A stretch of DNA of 64,000 nucleotides from Pseudomonas huaxiensis (GTDB lineage Bacteria > Pseudomonadota > Gammaproteobacteria > Pseudomonadales > Pseudomonadaceae): NCBI RefSeq assembly GCF_003231275.1, contig NZ_QKVL01000016.1, positions 62,001 through 126,000 on the forward strand. The letters run 5' to 3'. Of the stretch, positions 1-8,542 are shown piece by piece (the first letter of the stretch is position 1; every line of letters begins with the position of its first letter). Both the position numbers and the translations under genes were made by a program. The notes below the pieces were generated by a model that was given only the letters and a program-made list of their open reading frames with translations, did no database searches and was not told the origin of the DNA.

Positions 1-132
1 CGCGACCAGCGTGTGCACTTCGCCCAGGTCAGCCCGGACTGGCTGGTGCGCAGCGAAGCACAACCGATCATCGACGCGGTGGACGCCGCGCTGGATGCCG
101 ACAGCCTGCTGGTACGGCACGCCTGGGCCTGA
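1..132 (+). CDS. 3' end of an unidentified gene (partial)
   Basis: The first frame is open from base 1 and stops with TGA at 130-132. It gives the last 43 residues of a protein, ending in LLVRHAWA. The acidic/alanine stretch IIDAVDAALDADS suggests a C-terminal helix. The 35-bp gap to the next gene, a flavin monooxygenase on the same strand, suggests one operon. I do not recognise the family from this fragment. Confidence 0.6.
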   Translation, partial: RDQRVHFAQVSPDWLVRSEAQPIIDAVDAALDADSLLVRHAWA

Positions 133-167
133 GCCCATCCCCTTCAACCCCCGACAGGACCTGAACC

Positions 168-1496
168 ATGAGCACACGGCAGTTGCACCTCGGCGCCATC
201 CTTACCGGCGTCGGCACCGACCCACAGGAATGGCTGGACCCACAGATCCCCGGCACCGCCAGCATCGACATCGACTGGTACAAACAACAGGCCCGCGCCG
301 CCGAAGCGGCGAAGTTCGACCTGGTGTTCATTGTCGACAGCCCCTACATCACCCCGGACTCGGCGCCGCACTTCCTCAACCGCCTGGAGCCGCTGACCCT
401 GCTCTCGGCGCTGGCCGGCGCCACCGACAAGATCGGCCTGGTGGCGACCCTGACCACCTCCTACACCGAGCCCTTCAACGTCGCCCGCCAGTTCGCCTCG
501 CTGGACCAGATCAGTCATGGCCGCGCTGGCTGGAACGTGGTCACCACCGGCCTTGAAGGTGCCGCCGGCAACTTCGGCCGCGAGCACCATATCGACCACG
601 GTGAGCGCTACCGCCGCGCCCACGAACATGTCGCGGTGGTCCAGGGACTGTGGGACTCCTACGAGGACGACGCCTTCCCCCGCGACCGCGCCAACAAGCG
701 CTTCCTCGACCCGGCCAAGCAACACCGCCTCGACCACCGAGGCGAATTCTTCTCGGTTACCGGGCCGCTGAACATCTCCCGTTCCGCGCAGGGGCAGCCG
801 GTGATTTTCCAGGCTGGCGTGTCCGAGTCCGGGCGCGGCCTGGCGGCACGGATCGCCGAAGGGATTTTTGCTGGTGTCGACAACTTCGAAGACGCCCGCG
901 AGTACTACGCCGACATCAAGCGCCGCGCCGCCGAGGCCGGGCGTGATCCAAACCAGGTGCTGGTATTCCCCGGCATCTCGCCGATCATTGCCGACACCGA
1001 CGAAGAGGCCCAGGCGCTGCTGCTGCAACGCACTGGCGAGCTGGACCTGAAAAAGGCCCTGGTGCAACTGGGCCGGCCGTTCAACTACCACGACTTCAGC
1101 CAGTACGACCTCGACGCCCCCTTCCCGGACCTCGGCGAACTGGGCAGCAACGGTTATCGCGGGCATGCCGAGAAGATCAAGCGCGTGGCGCGGGAACAGG
1201 GCCTGACCCTGCGTCAAACGGCGCTGCGCTTTGCCCGGCCATTTACCGGCTTTGCCGGTTCAGCACAGACGGTGGCGAACGAGATCGAGCGCTGGTTCAC
1301 GGAAGGCGCGGTGGACGGCTTCAACGTGCACGTCGGCGCACCGGCGGCGTTTGCCCGGTTTACCGATGAGGTGGTGCCGATCCTGCGTGAACGCGGGTTG
1401 TTCCGCAGTGAATACCAGGGACGCACGCTGCGCGATCACCTGGCGCTGGATGTGCCGGTGAATCGGCACAGCGTGAAGGCTGCCGAGGTGGCTTGA
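168..1496 (+). CDS. FMNH2-dependent monooxygenase, NtaA/SnaA/DszA family
   Basis: The protein has 442 residues, the usual family length. This luciferase-like (LLM) family uses reduced flavin from a partner reductase and O2 to oxidise small molecules such as nitrilotriacetate or organosulfur compounds. Family features are an early LGAILTGVG strand, the segment ending HGRAGWNVVTT near residue 125, the EFFSVTGPLNISRSAQG segment near 190-205, and a C-terminal VDGFNVH stretch. ATG 168 follows CAGGACCTGAACC. No flavin reductase gene is visible here. The convergent neighbour is a TonB receptor, and the same pairing of monooxygenase and TonB receptor recurs at 35515-39325. The substrate is unknown; a role in sulfur or carbon scavenging is inferred from context. 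Confidence 0.88.
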   Translation: MSTRQLHLGAILTGVGTDPQEWLDPQIPGTASIDIDWYKQQARAAEAAKFDLVFIVDSPYITPDSAPHFLNRLEPLTLLSALAGATDKIGLVATLTTSYTEPFNVARQFASLDQISHGRAGWNVVTTGLEGAAGNFGREHHIDHGERYRRAHEHVAVVQGLWDSYEDDAFPRDRANKRFLDPAKQHRLDHRGEFFSVTGPLNISRSAQGQPVIFQAGVSESGRGLAARIAEGIFAGVDNFEDAREYYADIKRRAAEAGRDPNQVLVFPGISPIIADTDEEAQALLLQRTGELDLKKALVQLGRPFNYHDFSQYDLDAPFPDLGELGSNGYRGHAEKIKRVAREQGLTLRQTALRFARPFTGFAGSAQTVANEIERWFTEGAVDGFNVHVGAPAAFARFTDEVVPILRERGLFRSEYQGRTLRDHLALDVPVNRHSVKAAEVA

Positions 1497-1529
1497 TTTC
1501 AGGCCAGCTTCGCTACACATCCCAAGCCA

Positions 1530-1545
1530 CGCGCCGCAAGGCGCG
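1530..1545. terminator. Small GC hairpin between convergent genes
   Basis: CGCGCC-GCAA-GGCGCG forms a perfect 6-bp stem closed by a GNRA-type GCAA loop. It sits between the stop codons of two convergent genes. There is no T-tract on either side, so a role in termination is only inferred. Confidence 0.35.
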
Positions 1546-1560
1546 CAGCTCTATCCCCCA

Positions 1561-3804
1561 TCAGAAATGCGTCGTCACCGACATTCCATAGGTGCGCCGA
1601 TCACCCCGCGCATCCCAGGCAATATCGAACGGCAGCGGCACACTGTCGGTCTTGTAGCGCTTGTCGGTGAGGTTGTTGACGTAGGCGCTGACGTCCAGGT
1701 CATTACGACCGCCGAAGTGGTACGTCAGGCTGGCGTTGCCCAGGGTGTAGCCGCCCTGCGAAACACTGTGGTCTTCCTGCGCAGTCGGCAGGAAAAAGAT
1801 CCGGCTCTGGTAGCGCCAGCTATTGTCGAGGGTCAGTGCATCACCGCCTGATAGCGGAATGCGGTAGCTCGCCCCCACCGACAGGGTGCGCGACGGCGAA
1901 CGGGCGATACGGTTACCGGAGTAATCCGGGCCGCCTTCCGAAGCGAAGTCCTTCAGTTCGGTGTGCAGCAGGCCCAGGGAGCCGCGCACTTGCAGGTTCT
2001 GGATCGGCAACGCCTGCAGCTCGAACTCGGCACCGCGGATCACCCCGCTACCGCTGTTGGTCAGCAACGACACCACTTCGCCGTTGCTCACCGTGACGTT
2101 GTTCACCTGGATATCGGCGTAGTCGTAGTAGAAGACGTTGGCGTTGGCGATCAGGCGCTCGTCGAACCACTCGCTCTTGATCCCCAGTTCGTAGGCATCG
2201 ACGTTCTCCGGCGCCACCACCGAGGTTTCCGCCTGCACCGTCGCCCCGCCGTTGAAGCCACCAGAGCGGAAGCCCTTGGCGTAGCGGAAGTAGACGCGGG
2301 CGTTGTCGTTCAACTGGTATTCGGGGGTGAAGTCGTACGTCAGCTTGCTCCAGGTGCGTTTCTCGTCCTGCACAGCCACGGTGGCCAGGTCGCCGCTGTA
2401 GTTTTTCCACCAATGATCGCTGCTGCCGAAAGCAACAGAACCGGCGCCCGGCGCGGAGACGCGGTGCAGGTCGATGTCCTTGGTCTCGCGGGTCCAGCGC
2501 AGGCCCAGGGTCAGGCTCAGGTCGTCGGTGGCCTGCCAGGTGCTGCTGCCGAACAGCGCGTAGCTGGTGGTGGTCTGGTCGAGGTCGGTACGACCATAGC
2601 TGGCCACCCCGAACGGCGCGTTGTAGGCGGTCGGCAGGATGGCACTGCTGCTGGCGCTGTCGAGGCTCTCGTGGAACAGGTGGGTACCGACGATCCAGCT
2701 CACCGGCTGGTTCTTCGGCGAGGACAGGCGCAGTTCCTGCGACACCTGGCGCCAATGGTCGTCGGCGTAGGATCGGCCGAATTCGTAGATGCCCATGTTC
2801 GGGCCCTGGGCCTTTTCGTGGACGTCGTCCAGGGCGGTGATCGAGTCCAGCGTCAGTTCGCCCAGTTCCCATTGCAAATTCAATTGCACGCCGTTGTGCT
2901 CGACGCGGTCCTCGGCCTTGCCGGTGTATGCCGCTTCATCGTCCTTCAACGCCGGCGCCGGACCGAACAGCGTGGTGCCGCCCGGGCCTGCGCCCCAGGC
3001 GCGAGTCGGAATGCCCTGGCCTTTGTAATCACGGGCACGCACCTGCAGGGTGGCCTGCAAGGTGTCGCTCAAGCGCGCGAGGATCTGCGCACGCACCGCC
3101 TGGTCGTGGACATCGCCGTAGGTGTGGTCGTCCACCAGATTCTTCAGTTGGCCGTCCTTGCTCTGATCGACGAAGGCCACCCGCGCGGCCAGGCGGTCCT
3201 CCACCAGGGTGCCGCCGTAGGCGCCCTCGTAGAGCCGCGAATCGTAGTTGCCGGCGTCTACCTTGAAGTAGCCATTGCCCTCTTCGAAAGCCGGCTTGCG
3301 CGAAACGAAGTTGATCGCCCCGCCGGTGGTGTTCTTGCCCCACAGCGTGCCTTGCGGACCGCGCAGGATCTCCACCCGTTCCAGGTCATAGAGCGGACCG
3401 CCGGTGGCGATATGCGGGCTGATATAGGTGTCATCGACATAGATGCCCACCGGGTAGACCGTGGTCGACGCCATGTCGCCCGAGCCCATGCCGCGGATGT
3501 ACCAGCGCGGCCGCTGGTTGCCGGCGAACTCCGGGGCGATGGCGTTGGGCACATCCTGCAGCGCCTTGCCGGCAGTGAAGCCGCCGCCGGTATTGCGGAT
3601 GCTGTCGCCGGAGACCGCGGACACTGCGGAGGCCACATCCTGCAGCGACTCCTCGCGCTTCTGCGCGGTCACCGTGACCGTGGGCAACGCGTCCTGGTTC
3701 TTCACCGAAGCGTCTTCGCTTTCAGCGGCCAGCAACCCCTGGACAGGCAGCACAGCGGCAGCGATCAACAACGCCAGGCTATGGCGGCGGAACGGAACAT
3801 TCAT
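1561..3804 (-). CDS. TonB-dependent outer-membrane receptor
   Basis: This 747-residue receptor takes up a scarce ligand across the outer membrane using TonB energy. A signal peptide covers about residues 1-27. A TonB-box-like region (LPTVTVTAQKREESL) lies near 40-55. The plug domain follows, with WYIRGMGSG near 103-112 and VEILRGPQGTLWGKN near 147-162. A 22-strand barrel fills the rest and ends in an aromatic Phe (SVTTHF). There is no N-terminal signalling domain, so it is not a FecA-type transducer. The sequence resembles the broad CirA/OMR group, whose ligands cannot be read from sequence. ATG 3804 is used. The monooxygenase converging from the left suggests the ligand may be processed oxidatively, but this is only inference. 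Confidence 0.9.
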   Translation of the reverse strand: MNVPFRRHSLALLIAAAVLPVQGLLAAESEDASVKNQDALPTVTVTAQKREESLQDVASAVSAVSGDSIRNTGGGFTAGKALQDVPNAIAPEFAGNQRPRWYIRGMGSGDMASTTVYPVGIYVDDTYISPHIATGGPLYDLERVEILRGPQGTLWGKNTTGGAINFVSRKPAFEEGNGYFKVDAGNYDSRLYEGAYGGTLVEDRLAARVAFVDQSKDGQLKNLVDDHTYGDVHDQAVRAQILARLSDTLQATLQVRARDYKGQGIPTRAWGAGPGGTTLFGPAPALKDDEAAYTGKAEDRVEHNGVQLNLQWELGELTLDSITALDDVHEKAQGPNMGIYEFGRSYADDHWRQVSQELRLSSPKNQPVSWIVGTHLFHESLDSASSSAILPTAYNAPFGVASYGRTDLDQTTTSYALFGSSTWQATDDLSLTLGLRWTRETKDIDLHRVSAPGAGSVAFGSSDHWWKNYSGDLATVAVQDEKRTWSKLTYDFTPEYQLNDNARVYFRYAKGFRSGGFNGGATVQAETSVVAPENVDAYELGIKSEWFDERLIANANVFYYDYADIQVNNVTVSNGEVVSLLTNSGSGVIRGAEFELQALPIQNLQVRGSLGLLHTELKDFASEGGPDYSGNRIARSPSRTLSVGASYRIPLSGGDALTLDNSWRYQSRIFFLPTAQEDHSVSQGGYTLGNASLTYHFGGRNDLDVSAYVNNLTDKRYKTDSVPLPFDIAWDARGDRRTYGMSVTTHF

Positions 3805-4056
3805 GTGGGCAGGTCTCTTTTTTCAAGTTTCTGCCCGTATGGCAAGGCCCGTGCCAAGCGCTGCAGGCCTGACGGGCCGCGGGTTTCGGCGAGGTCGATA
3901 AAGTTGACTGCTGCGTCAGAGACAACGCGCCAGCAGGATGGTGTTGCCTGGGGTGCAGGTTGCCATCATTCTCTTGAGTCCACACACGGCACGCCGTTAA
4001 CCTGCGCGTTGCGCCTCGCGGCGAGAAAGCCCCCTCCACTCAGCAAGGACGTGCAA

Positions 4057-4722
4057 ATGGGTCAGCTCAAAGAAGTACTTAACTCGTTTAACGGTGATGC
4101 ATTTTCAGAGGAACGGGAGCAGGTAGAGACACTGTTTGAACTGGGCGCCGCGCGTGCCGCGCTGATGGAACTTGAACTGAACCAGCACCTGAACGCCCTG
4201 CTGGCGAACGATGGCGACAACCAGAGCATTCCTGTGTCGAGCATCATTGGCGCGTACTCGCACGTTCACGCAATGACCTACTACACAGACCCGAATCATA
4301 TCGTCGCCACCTTCAGAAACGCCCTGGCCAAGGCCGTGACGGTTGGGCGCTTCAGGGCCATCGACAGCATCAGCGCCCTGCTTGCCGAGAGCCTGAAGTC
4401 GGCCTTGCAAGACCCCAACACCCACACCGAGGGCAAAGCGCTTTACGTGGTGCTGGCGGATGGGCAGTCGCTGGTGAGGCTGGACATCAAGATGTGGTGC
4501 GCCGATGTACCGTCCCACACCCTGCACAAGGCCGCGGAGAAAATCGTGGTCGTCTCCGCAGTCAAATCGACAATCGACGTTACCCGGCTGACGCTGAATA
4601 CCTTTCTCCACGTCTATCAGCGCCAGTTGAGGGCCGGCTCCGTGGGAGGGAGTGATCTCATGAGAGAAATCGAAGACATTGCCGCGTTGTTCAGGGCATT
4701 GAAGCGGATCCATGAAGCGTAG
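4057..4722 (+). CDS. Unrecognised 221-residue protein
   Basis: ATG 4057 has AAGGA seven bases upstream, and this is a much better start than the long upstream read-through in the same frame, which is antisense to the TonB receptor. The protein is acidic, mostly helical by composition, and has no signal peptide or membrane segment. It has a single cysteine (IKMWCADVPSH, near residue 155). Sequence landmarks include FELGAARAALMELELNQHL near 30-45 and a valine-rich VVVSAVKSTIDVTRLTLN segment near 170-187. I do not recognise the family. It ends exactly where a remnant of kptA begins, so it may sit at the edge of an insertion or rearrangement. Confidence 0.75.
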   Translation: MGQLKEVLNSFNGDAFSEEREQVETLFELGAARAALMELELNQHLNALLANDGDNQSIPVSSIIGAYSHVHAMTYYTDPNHIVATFRNALAKAVTVGRFRAIDSISALLAESLKSALQDPNTHTEGKALYVVLADGQSLVRLDIKMWCADVPSHTLHKAAEKIVVVSAVKSTIDVTRLTLNTFLHVYQRQLRAGSVGGSDLMREIEDIAALFRALKRIHEA

Positions 4723-4943
4723 TGGGTGATGCTGTCGCGCATCAGCGCCAACGCCATCATGTGCATCTGGCGCAGGACATCGATACCGCACTTGCGGTAG
4801 GCCAGCGCTATGGCAAACCGGTGCTGCTGAAGGTGGATGCGCTGCGGATGCATGAGCAAGGTTGTGTGTTTTTCCAGGCGGACAATGGTGTCTGGCTGAT
4901 CGAGCAGGTGCCGATTGATTACCTGGAACTGCTGAAAAACTGA
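4722..4943 (+). pseudogene. kptA: 5'-truncated RNA 2'-phosphotransferase remnant
   Basis: From about residue 9 the 73 residues match the C-terminal NAD-binding lobe of KptA/Tpt1. The match includes RHHVHL, DTALAVGQRYGKPVLLKVDA, and FFQADNGVWLIEQVP followed by a YLE end. Intact KptA is about 180 residues, so the N-terminal winged-helix part and the first catalytic Arg/His segment are missing. The upstream frame has a stop at 4713-4715. The only possible start is GTG 4722, which overlaps the last base of the preceding stop codon. KptA removes a 2'-phosphate from spliced tRNA using NAD; this fragment should be inactive. The 3' end is intact, so the loss happened at the 5' side. Confidence 0.8.
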
Positions 4944-4969
4944 AGCTTCGCGATAGGGTTCACTGGCCC

Positions 4970-5010
4970 CATCGCGACGGTTCGGCGCCCCGACAAGCTC
5001 GCTCCCTGTA
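4970..5010. repeat. REP-type repeat fragment
   Basis: The core CGACGGTTCGGCGCCCCGAC followed by AAGCTCGCTCC recurs in inverted orientation at 44630-44660. It belongs to the same family of Pseudomonas intergenic repeats. It lies directly after the kptA remnant. Confidence 0.6.
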
Positions 5011-5050
5011 TGTTCTGAGCCAAGCCTTGGCATTGCGGTCGGCTCAAGAC

Positions 5051-5281
5051 TTGTGGGAGCTGGTCTTGCCAGCGATGAGGCCGGAACAGACCAGTGTCGA
5101 CTGCAATGACCCCATCGCTGCATGGGTATCTACACATCTCGCAGGCAGCCCAAGAGGTCAGGTCACCTCGTACTGTGGGAGCGGATTCATCCCACAGGAT
5201 CGCAGTTGGCTGGCGGTCTGCGATTGCCTGGGAGATGTGTAGATACCCATGCCCATCGCCGGCAAGCCGGCTCCCACAGGG
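5051..5281. repeat. Nested composite inverted repeat (REP plus GGGTATCTACACATC element)
   Basis: The outer arms are REP sequences in opposite orientation: TGTGGGAGCTGGTCTTGCCA at 5054-5073, and its inverse, ending GGCTCCCACAGG, at 5254-5280. The inner arms, 5122-5147 and 5225-5250, are 26 bases long with one mismatch and the core ATGGGTATCTACACATCTC. A small hairpin, TGTGGGA...TCCCACA (5174-5196), sits in the centre. The element overlaps the 3' end of the esterase gene. Confidence 0.75.
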
Positions 5282-6198
5282 AGGAGGCGTGCGTGCAGCC
5301 AATGGGCAATGTCGTCCCACAGTCGCTCCACCCGCTCTACCCCGAACGCCCGCAACCCGGAATGCACCAGCCCTTCCACCACGCGCACCTCGGCTTGCCC
5401 GCCCGCCTCCCGCAACGCCTCGCCATAGGCGACCCCGTGATCCCGCAGCGGGTCGATCCCGGCCACGCCGATAAAGGCCGGGGCCAGGGCGCTGAAGTCG
5501 CTGGCTTCGAGCGGCATGGCGCAGGGGTCGAGGCGCTGGTGGGCATCCGGAAGGTAGCCTGCCAGCGATTTGTTCAAGCCCACGGCGTTGAGCATCGGTG
5601 CCTGGGCGTGTTGGTGCATCGACGGCAGGTGGGCCCGCGCGGTCAGCACCGGATAGGCCAGCATCTGGCCCAGCGGCTGGGGCTGGGCATCGCGACGCAG
5701 TGCCAGGCACACGCTCGCCGCGAGGCTGCCGCCAGCACTGTCGCCGCCGACGACCAGACGCTCGCGACTCAATTCGGCATCGATCCGTCCGTGACGCAGC
5801 CCGTGCCACGCGGCCAGGCAATCGTCCAGCGGCGCCGGGTAGCAATGCTCCGGCGCCAGTCGGTAATCCACGGCGACGATGGCGATCTTCACTCGAGTTG
5901 CCAGGGCATAGGCGAACCAATCGTGGGTGTCGAGGCTACCCAGGTCCCAGCCGCCGCCATGCAGGTACAGCAGCGTCGGCCAGCCACCGTCGGGCGTCTC
6001 GCCCTGCGGTTTGTAGACCCGCAGGCGCAGGCCATCGAGCGAGTGATCGGCCACCCGCAACCCCGCCGGTTTTACCGGGGTGCAGGCCAGGCAGGCGCGC
6101 AGGAAAGCTTCGCGGCGGGCGTTGATGTCGTCGCTGACAGGAGCAAAGCGCTGCGCGGCTTCGACGTAAGCACGGATATCAGGATCAAGCGTTTTCAT
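5158..6198 (-). CDS. Alpha/beta hydrolase (HSL-type esterase) with repeat-encoded C-terminal tail
   Basis: A 346-residue hormone-sensitive-lipase-type carboxylesterase. The oxyanion motif HGGG is at residues 80-83 and the nucleophile elbow GGDSAGG has Ser154. The acid is Asp249 in GIDPLRDHG and the base is His279 in VHSGLRAFG. ATG 6198 is preferred to an upstream in-frame start that would add 30 residues from the intergenic repeat. The enzyme body ends near residue 306 (WLHARLL). The last 40 residues (PVGAGLPAMG onward) are translated from the REP/composite repeat, because no stop occurs before 5158. It follows an OprD porin on the same strand and may release acids or sugars from esters for the sugar-acid pathway, by inference. 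Confidence 0.88.
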   Translation of the reverse strand: MKTLDPDIRAYVEAAQRFAPVSDDINARREAFLRACLACTPVKPAGLRVADHSLDGLRLRVYKPQGETPDGGWPTLLYLHGGGWDLGSLDTHDWFAYALATRVKIAIVAVDYRLAPEHCYPAPLDDCLAAWHGLRHGRIDAELSRERLVVGGDSAGGSLAASVCLALRRDAQPQPLGQMLAYPVLTARAHLPSMHQHAQAPMLNAVGLNKSLAGYLPDAHQRLDPCAMPLEASDFSALAPAFIGVAGIDPLRDHGVAYGEALREAGGQAEVRVVEGLVHSGLRAFGVERVERLWDDIAHWLHARLLPVGAGLPAMGMGIYTSPRQSQTASQLRSCGMNPLPQYEVT

Positions 6199-6213
6199 TG
6201 GGACTCCGGAGAA

Positions 6214-6300
6214 GCAGTTGCAAGCAGCAAGCGACAAGCCGCAAGTAAAAGCAGGCCGTGTCGCCGTCTTGCCGCTTGAAGCTTGCAACTTGAAGCTCGC
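6214..6300. repeat. Imperfect inverted repeat of the AGTTGCAAGC family
   Basis: Left arm 6214-6246 and right arm 6268-6300 are imperfectly complementary with the shared core AGTTGCAAGC and AAGC-rich flanks. The same family occurs at 53543-53642. It fills the gap between the esterase start and the porin stop and could act as a terminator or mRNA-stabilising hairpin. Confidence 0.6.
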
Positions 6301-6302
6301 CG

Positions 6303-7583
6303 CTAGAACAGCGGCAAGGTGTACGCCAGGATCACCCGGTTTTCATCGCGCCGGCCCGTGGCGTCGCCTTGCAACTGGACGTTGCGCCAGCGCAGGGCAA
6401 GGTTTTTCAGCGGGCCGTTTTGCACGACGTAGGTGATGTCGATGTTGCGTTCCCACTCGCTGCCGTCCTCGCCCGCCACCTTGAAGTTGTCGCCCTTGAC
6501 GTAGCGGGCGAAGGCGCTCAGGCCGGGCACGCCGAGGGGCGCGAAGTCGAGGTCGTAGCGGGCCTGCCAGGAACGTTCCTGGGCACGGTCGAAGCGCAGC
6601 ACCTGGACGGCGTTGGCCGCGGCCGGCAGATCAGTGTCGTGGATGAACGGCAAGGCGCTGTCGCCGGCGTTGTACTGGTAGCCAAGGCGGAAGGTCTGCG
6701 GGCCGAGGTTGGCGCTGAGCATGCCCGAGGTCATGCGGCTGTCGAGCTTGCCGGCCTTCTCGGCGCCGGACTCGCCGGTGTCGAGATAATTGAGGGTGCC
6801 GCCGAGGGTCCAGTCACCGAGCTTGCGGCTATGGGTGACGGTGGCCAGGTTCTGCTGGTAGACATCTTCCAGACGCCCGCCCCACAGGCCCGCCGACCAC
6901 TGCGGGGTGATGCGCCAGGTGCCGCCGAGGTAGTCGAAGCGGTCGCTGAACACGCTGTAGTAGTTGCCCACCTGGATATCCCGAGCGCCGGCGAATTCCC
7001 GCTGGTTGACCTGGCGCATCTGCCCGGCGCTGAGGTCGAGGTTGTCGATCTCGCGGACATCGAGCATGGCGCCTTCGAAGAACTGCGGCAGCAGCCGCGC
7101 ATCACCGGAGCTGACCAGCGGGATTTTCGGGAACAGGCCACCGACCTTCAGTTCGCTCTTCGAGTACTTGAGCTTGATGGCCGCGGTGGCTTCGGAAAAC
7201 TGATCCACCGAACGCGGATCGGCGTTGCGCGGGCCACCGGCGCGGTCGTAGGCGCCGGGCAGCAGCGCGGAGCCGCTGCGCGATGGCGAAGAATCCAGCT
7301 TCAGGCCCAGACCGGCGTAGAAGTCCACGCCGACACCGATGGTGCCTTCGGTGTAGCCCGACTCGCCCTTGAGGATAAAGCCCTGGGCCCACTCCTCAAG
7401 CTTGGACTGGGCCGGCGCGGTGGAGTCGCGCAGGTCGTGGTTATAGTAGAAGTTGCGCAGGGTCAGGTTGGCCTTGGCGTCGTCGAAGAACGCCGCGTGG
7501 GCGCCCAGTGGCGCGAGGCCGAGCAGCAGTGTGAGGGGTTTTGCGGTGCGAGCGAAGCCCGCCCCTTTCGAGGAGTCTTTCAT
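6303..7583 (-). CDS. OprD-family outer-membrane porin
   Basis: A 426-residue substrate-specific porin. The signal peptide covers about residues 1-30 and ends GAHAAFFDD. The mature N-terminus LTLRNFYYNHD is diagnostic of the OprD family, and the chain ends in Phe (LAYTLPLF). A segment near residue 140 (IKLKYSKSELKVGGLFPK) and the DIQVGNYYSVFSDRFDYLGG strand near 205-225 are also family-typical. OprD-family channels take up basic amino acids or, in the OpdK branch, carboxylates and sugar acids. Placement beside an aldose epimerase, a sugar-acid dehydratase and an anion symporter suggests a sugar acid. ATG 7583 starts it, 49 bp after the epimerase. Confidence 0.92.
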   Translation of the reverse strand: MKDSSKGAGFARTAKPLTLLLGLAPLGAHAAFFDDAKANLTLRNFYYNHDLRDSTAPAQSKLEEWAQGFILKGESGYTEGTIGVGVDFYAGLGLKLDSSPSRSGSALLPGAYDRAGGPRNADPRSVDQFSEATAAIKLKYSKSELKVGGLFPKIPLVSSGDARLLPQFFEGAMLDVREIDNLDLSAGQMRQVNQREFAGARDIQVGNYYSVFSDRFDYLGGTWRITPQWSAGLWGGRLEDVYQQNLATVTHSRKLGDWTLGGTLNYLDTGESGAEKAGKLDSRMTSGMLSANLGPQTFRLGYQYNAGDSALPFIHDTDLPAAANAVQVLRFDRAQERSWQARYDLDFAPLGVPGLSAFARYVKGDNFKVAGEDGSEWERNIDITYVVQNGPLKNLALRWRNVQLQGDATGRRDENRVILAYTLPLF

Positions 7584-7632
7584 TGTTTTTGTTCTCGTTA
7601 TGTGGTGTTGGATCAGGGTTGCGCGGCAGGCC

Positions 7633-8502
7633 TCAAGGGCCTTGCCAGGTAAACGTCAGGGTCGCCTCCAGCGACGCGCCTGGCGCCAGTTCGCGGGTGC
7701 CGGTTTCAGCCCAGGTGTCTTGAGGCTGATTGAAGCCGTCGGCCAGGTGCGACACCGGTTCCAGGCACAAGTACGCGGAACCGGCCGGGGCGAAGGCGAC
7801 GAAGTGGCTGAGCACGGGCGAGGCTTCGACGCTCAACCGACCTTGCGGGTAGTCCAACTCAAGCTGGCCGTCCCAGCGCGACTGGTAGTGCGCCCGTGCG
7901 GCGCGGTCGTCGGCGGCGAGGGTCCAGGTCTGCGGCGCATCGTCGAACGCGCCGGTCGCCAGGTATTCCTCGTCGATCCGCCATTCACGACCCGTCCGCC
8001 ACCGAGCTCGCATTCCCGCATGACGCTGGAAGTACGGGTGCAAACCGAGCCCGGCCGGCATCGGCGTGTCACCTTTATTGCTCAGGCGCAGGGTGACGAT
8101 CAGGCGGTTGCCGTCCAGAACGAACGCCTGCTCGGCACGAAACGCCCAGGGCCAGTGGTCGCCCTGGTAGTCGCAGCGGATCAGCGCCTGCCCAGCATCG
8201 GCGCTCAGCACTTGCCACACTTGCGTATGGCTTACGCCATGCAGGGTGTGCGGTCGCGCCGCCGGATGCGCCGGCAGCGCATGCTCGACGCCGTTGAACG
8301 CCAGCCGCGCATTGCGCAGCCGGTTGGAGTACGGCATCAGCGGATAGGCACCCGCCCGTGGCCAGTCCAGCGGATCGAAGGCGTCGCTGGCGATCGGCAA
8401 CAACAACTCCAGCCCTTCGGCACTCAGCCCGGCGATGCGCCCGCCCCACCCAGGCAGCAGGCGCAGGTTCCAGATCGAATTGCTCAGTACAACGGCTTGC
8501 AT
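7633..8502 (-). CDS. Aldose 1-epimerase family protein
   Basis: A 289-residue mutarotase-fold protein that would interconvert alpha and beta anomers of a sugar. Expected active-site elements are visible: SNRLRN near residue 60, the first histidine in HTLHGVSH near 85-92, the HPYF motif (LGLHPYFQR) near 155, and the glutamate in CLEPVSHLADG near 255. It lies in the minus-strand run of sugar-acid genes, 91 bp after the dehydratase, with a strong hairpin in that gap. The most likely job is supplying the correct anomer to the uronate-dehydrogenase-like enzyme at 9682-10491. Confidence 0.85.
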   Translation of the reverse strand: MQAVVLSNSIWNLRLLPGWGGRIAGLSAEGLELLLPIASDAFDPLDWPRAGAYPLMPYSNRLRNARLAFNGVEHALPAHPAARPHTLHGVSHTQVWQVLSADAGQALIRCDYQGDHWPWAFRAEQAFVLDGNRLIVTLRLSNKGDTPMPAGLGLHPYFQRHAGMRARWRTGREWRIDEEYLATGAFDDAPQTWTLAADDRAARAHYQSRWDGQLELDYPQGRLSVEASPVLSHFVAFAPAGSAYLCLEPVSHLADGFNQPQDTWAETGTRELAPGASLEATLTFTWQGP

Positions 8503-8542
8503 GGGACCTCCACTACCCGAAATCGGGCATGACGAACCCCTG

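Noticed and set aside
1963..4056. Long plus-strand open frame (about 700 codons) upstream of the 221-residue gene
   Set aside because: It is antisense to the TonB-dependent receptor with His/Val/Gly-biased composition and no family features; only the last 222 codons (from 4057) have a ribosome site and normal composition.
4057..4722. Assignment of the 221-residue protein to the Evf virulence factor family
   Set aside because: The idea rested only on size, helical character and a single cysteine; I cannot confirm any sequence match.
4722..4943. A functional short KptA
   Set aside because: It lacks the N-terminal domain and part of the catalytic core; only the C-terminal lobe remains.
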